Assembly (NCBI RefSeq): GCF_004025965.2
Contig: NZ_SAYU02000001.1
Location: 62,001-126,000, forward strand
From: Phycicoccus flavus
GTDB taxonomy: Bacteria > Actinomycetota > Actinomycetes > Actinomycetales > Dermatophilaceae
Length of the DNA stretch: 64,000 nucleotides
Direction: 5' to 3'
Position 1 is the stretch's first letter. Each line of letters starts with the position of its first letter. The position numbers and the translations under genes were made by a program. A model generated the notes under the pieces. That model saw nothing but the letters and a program-made list of their open reading frames with translations. It had not been told where the DNA came from and made no database searches. Below, one piece after another: positions 61,546-64,000 of the stretch.

Positions 61546-62076
61546 TCAGACGATCAGGACCTGCGGCGCGAACAGCCGCATCGCGTCCAGGGCCCGGGCG
61601 TGGTTCTCCGGCGTCGAGCCGGCGCAGGCGTCGGCGACGACCTCGACGGTGATGCCCGCATCGGCCATCGGCAGCACGGTCGAGAGCACGCAGCAGTCCG
61701 TGGCCACGCCGGCCACCCGCACCCGGGCCCCCGGGGCGACGAGGTCGCGCAGGACCGGCCACTTGCCGAAGGTCCCGGCCGTGACCACCCGGGCTCCGAG
61801 CCGGTCCAGCTCGGGGACCACGGCGTACAGCGGGTCGTCGTCGGGGACGAGGGCGAACGGCCAGTCCTCGTAGTACCGGCCCCACGAGCCCCCGAGCGCC
61901 GGGTCGGCGACGAAGCGGGTGACCACCGTGGCGTCCGGTCCGGCGGCGTCCGCGAGCTCGCGCATGGCGCCGACCGCCGCACCGAACATGGGCGACCCCC
62001 AGGGCGAGACGCCGGGGTCGGCGAAGACGACCTGCGGGTCGACCAGGACCAGCAGGTCGTCGGCAGGAGCGGTCAC
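61546..62076 (-). CDS. Isochorismatase-fold cysteine hydrolase
   Basis: 176 residues. Catalytic residues are Asp13 (VLVDPQVVF), Lys105 (AGTFGKWPV) and Cys129 (VATDCCVLST), with the cis-peptide GVATD block. The family includes nicotinamidase, N-carbamoylsarcosine and ureidoacrylate amidohydrolases. GTG start overlaps the stop of an NCS1 nucleobase permease (GTGA), so it probably acts on an imported nucleobase or hydantoin-like product. Confidence 0.82.
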   Translation of the reverse strand: MTAPADDLLVLVDPQVVFADPGVSPWGSPMFGAAVGAMRELADAAGPDATVVTRFVADPALGGSWGRYYEDWPFALVPDDDPLYAVVPELDRLGARVVTAGTFGKWPVLRDLVAPGARVRVAGVATDCCVLSTVLPMADAGITVEVVADACAGSTPENHARALDAMRLFAPQVLIV

Positions 62077-63611
62077 GCCGGGACGGACTCGGCGGTGCGC
62101 TCGCCGGCCGCGCGCTCCTGCCGCCGGACCTTGGGGCGGCGGGCGAGCCCGGTGACGACGAAGCCGATGGCGAACGCGAGCAGCACGCCGATGTTCGAGT
62201 ACGGCCACGCGCCGTCCCAGTACGGGCCGCCGTCGGCGGCGGTGACGAAGGTCCCGAGGCCGAGCGGCTCCAGCAGGTAGCCCTGCCAGTTGTTCCACGA
62301 CGCGTCGCTGGCGAACCCGTTGACGACCAGCCCCCAGCCGACGACGGACGCGAGGACCATCGTCGCGATGGAGATCCAGTCCCAGGCGCCGTACCGGCCG
62401 GAGGCGTCGAACAGCGCGCGCTCACCGTCCGGGCCGGCGTCGTAGTCGCGGCGGCGCAGCGCGAGGTCGGCGATGAAGATGCCGGCCCACGCCGCGAGCG
62501 GCACGCCGAGGGTGATGAGGAAGGACTGGAAGGGGCCGAGGAAGTTCTGCGTGAAGAACACGACCCAGATGGTCCCGAGGGTGAGGATGACGCCGTCGAC
62601 GGCGGCCGCGGCCGGGCGGGGCACCCGCACCCCGAGGGAGAGCAGAGTCAGCCCGGAGGAGTAGATGCCGAGCACGGCACCGGAGACCAGCGAGAGGATG
62701 ACCGCGACGAGGAAGGGCACGAGGAACCACGTCGGCAGGACCGTGGCCAGGGTGCCGATAGGGTCGTTCGGGATGCCCTGGAGGACGGTCTCGTCCGACG
62801 CGGCCAGCAGCAGCCCGAAGAGGACGAGCAGCACCGGTGCCACGGCGCCGCCGATCGTGTTCCACAGGACGATGGCGCCGCCCGCGGCGTCCCGCCGCTG
62901 GTAGCGCGACCAGTCGGCGGCGATGTTGATCCAGCCCAGGCCGAACCCGGTCATGAGCATGACGAAGGCGCCGACGACGGCCTGGGGCGGCCCGCCGGGG
63001 ACGGCCTGCACGGCCGACCAGTCAATGTTGCCGGCCGCGACGACGACGAAGAGGACGGTGACGAGCCCGGTCAGCCAGGTGAGCACCGACTGCATCCGCA
63101 TGATGACGTGGTAGCCCGCCACCGAGGCCGCGACGATGAGGGCCGCGACGAGCACCGCGGCGACGACCTTGGTCCCGGTGCCGCCGCCCCAGCCGAGCCG
63201 GGTGAAGATCGTCGAGGTGGCGAGGACGGCGAGGATCGCGAGGAAGGTCTCCCAGCCGATCGAGACCAGCCAGGAGATGACACCCGGCACCTTCTGCCCG
63301 ACCACCCCGAACGAGGCGCGGGACAGGATCATCGTCGGGGCCGAGCCGCGCTTCCCGGCCACGGCGACGAGGCCGCACAGGAGGAAGGAGACGACGATGC
63401 CGAGCACGGTGACGACCGCGCCCTGCCACACCGAGATCCCGAACTGGAGGACGAACGCCGCGTAGGAGATCCCGAAGACCGAGACGTTGGCCGCGAACCA
63501 CGGCCAGAACAGGTCGCGGGGAGCGGCGGTGCGCTCGGCCTCGTCGATGATCTCGATACCGGTGGTCTCGACGCCGAGCCGACGGGTCTCGGCCGCTGTG
63601 GGAGCGCTCAT
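62073..63611 (-). CDS. NCS1-family nucleobase:cation symporter
   Basis: 512 residues, 12 transmembrane helices. Family marks include FWPWFAANVSVFGISYAAF in helix 1, GFGLGWINIAADWSRYQ and the final VTGLARR segment. NCS1 members carry cytosine, purines, allantoin, hydantoin or thiamine precursors. First gene of a two-gene operon with the hydrolase above, supporting a nucleobase or allantoin/ureide salvage pathway. Start ATG 63611. Confidence 0.85.
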   Translation of the reverse strand: MSAPTAAETRRLGVETTGIEIIDEAERTAAPRDLFWPWFAANVSVFGISYAAFVLQFGISVWQGAVVTVLGIVVSFLLCGLVAVAGKRGSAPTMILSRASFGVVGQKVPGVISWLVSIGWETFLAILAVLATSTIFTRLGWGGGTGTKVVAAVLVAALIVAASVAGYHVIMRMQSVLTWLTGLVTVLFVVVAAGNIDWSAVQAVPGGPPQAVVGAFVMLMTGFGLGWINIAADWSRYQRRDAAGGAIVLWNTIGGAVAPVLLVLFGLLLAASDETVLQGIPNDPIGTLATVLPTWFLVPFLVAVILSLVSGAVLGIYSSGLTLLSLGVRVPRPAAAAVDGVILTLGTIWVVFFTQNFLGPFQSFLITLGVPLAAWAGIFIADLALRRRDYDAGPDGERALFDASGRYGAWDWISIATMVLASVVGWGLVVNGFASDASWNNWQGYLLEPLGLGTFVTAADGGPYWDGAWPYSNIGVLLAFAIGFVVTGLARRPKVRRQERAAGERTAESVPA

Positions 63612-63713
63612 GCCGGGAGCATGGCACGCCGTGGCGGCACGTGGCGAACAGCGTGCAGCACGGCATCTCGCCCCCGAGGGGGCGGTGTGCTGCGGAGGAG
63701 GGTCAGGTCGGCG

Positions 63714-63902
63714 TCAACGCCGGCCGGAGGCCCAGGAGTCGTAGTCGTCCTCGTCGTCCCGGTCGCGACGGTCGGGGGTCCGGCCGTTCTGCGACTGTCC
63801 GTGAAGTTCCTGCTCAAGCGCCGAGAGGTCGGTGTCGGGGCTGAAGTACTTCAGCTCGCGGGCGACCTTCGTCTGCTTGGCCTTTGCTCGGCCGCGCCCC
63901 AT
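63714..63902 (-). CDS. DUF3073 protein
   Basis: 62 residues: MGRGRAKAKQTKVARELKYFSPDTDLSALEQEL, then a charged tail ending DDYDSWASGRR. This is the full DUF3073 family, a small conserved actinobacterial protein of unknown function that is often found near purM. Start ATG 63902 has GAGGGGG upstream. The remaining bases to 64000 show no further gene. Confidence 0.9.
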   Translation of the reverse strand: MGRGRAKAKQTKVARELKYFSPDTDLSALEQELHGQSQNGRTPDRRDRDDEDDYDSWASGRR

Positions 63903-64000
63903 GGCGTGACCCCCTCGTGCGTCTGCCGGGGCGGCATCGCTGGTCCGACGGCCCCTTGCGGTGGTCGTCACACGTCGCGGAGCGGCTCCGGGGATGGTGT

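Overview
The window is a 64 kb piece of a very GC-rich actinobacterial chromosome. Evidence for this is the strong G/C third-position bias, many ATGA/GTGA gene overlaps, many leaderless-looking starts a few bases after TAGGGT/TAGGCT-type -10 boxes, and lineage markers: gpgS next to a folP2-type gene, DUF3073, a ClgR/PopR-type regulator beside paired clpP genes, and a MimR-like regulator without sigma-54 contact motifs. A Micrococcales (Intrasporangiaceae-like) host fits best, but that is an inference. I saw no rRNA, tRNA, CRISPR array, transposase, integrase or prophage gene. The region reads as ordinary chromosome rich in carbon-source and stress functions.

Layout. 0-5.4 kb: L-arabinose module, with an FGGY kinase divergent from LacI regulator-araD-araA and two near-identical operators between them. 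5.4-8.3 kb: XRE regulator facing a two-gene clpP operon (one subunit has a displaced catalytic serine), then a hemerythrin-like gene overlapping tail-to-tail with a DUF2383 ferritin-like gene that has a SigB-type promoter. 8.4-13 kb: PadR regulator with a clear operator, hydrolase, PIG-L deacetylase, galM, aldO. 13.2-20.1 kb: a degenerate SDR, then a MimR-like activator divergent from amidohydrolase, DUF59 protein and Zn alcohol dehydrogenase, followed by two ABM-domain monooxygenase-like genes and an SRPBCC gene. This resembles the accessory part of a propane/phenol monooxygenase operon without the monooxygenase. 20.1-24 kb: PEP-mutase-like enzyme, DoxX, gpgS-folP2-LigB-like operon. 24-30.4 kb: a GH92 alpha-mannosidase gene broken twice, with its divergent LacI regulator.

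30.5-42.2 kb: secreted CHRD-like protein, a leaderless ArsR-AHSA1-VOC operon, small membrane proteins, a secreted subtilase, alaA with two crcB genes, then a two-component system coupled to a thioredoxin lipoprotein and CcdA. 42.2-50.7 kb: alkyltransferase-like DNA repair protein, PQQ-type sugar dehydrogenase lipoprotein, an AbiEi/DUF559-type protein, an NmrA/TetR pair, and a GPH transporter overlapping a PLP decarboxylase. Several palindromic repeat elements sit between these genes. 50.8-64 kb: acyl-CoA synthetase, a 1053-residue membrane-anchored acidic disordered protein, pntAB transhydrogenase, a Tat-exported protein, purM, an NCS1 permease overlapping an isochorismatase-fold hydrolase, and DUF3073.

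Functional picture: sugar use (arabinose, alditols, galactose, mannan side chains, aldose oxidation), compatible-solute or polysaccharide glycosylation (GpgS), NADPH balance (PntAB), redox quality control (CcdA/thioredoxin, ClpP) and a possible oxygenase-linked catabolic pathway. The strongest leads for new biology are the monooxygenase-less MimR cassette, the ClpP with a shifted nucleophile, the giant acidic membrane-anchored protein, the catalytically degenerate SDR, and three families of intergenic palindromic repeats.
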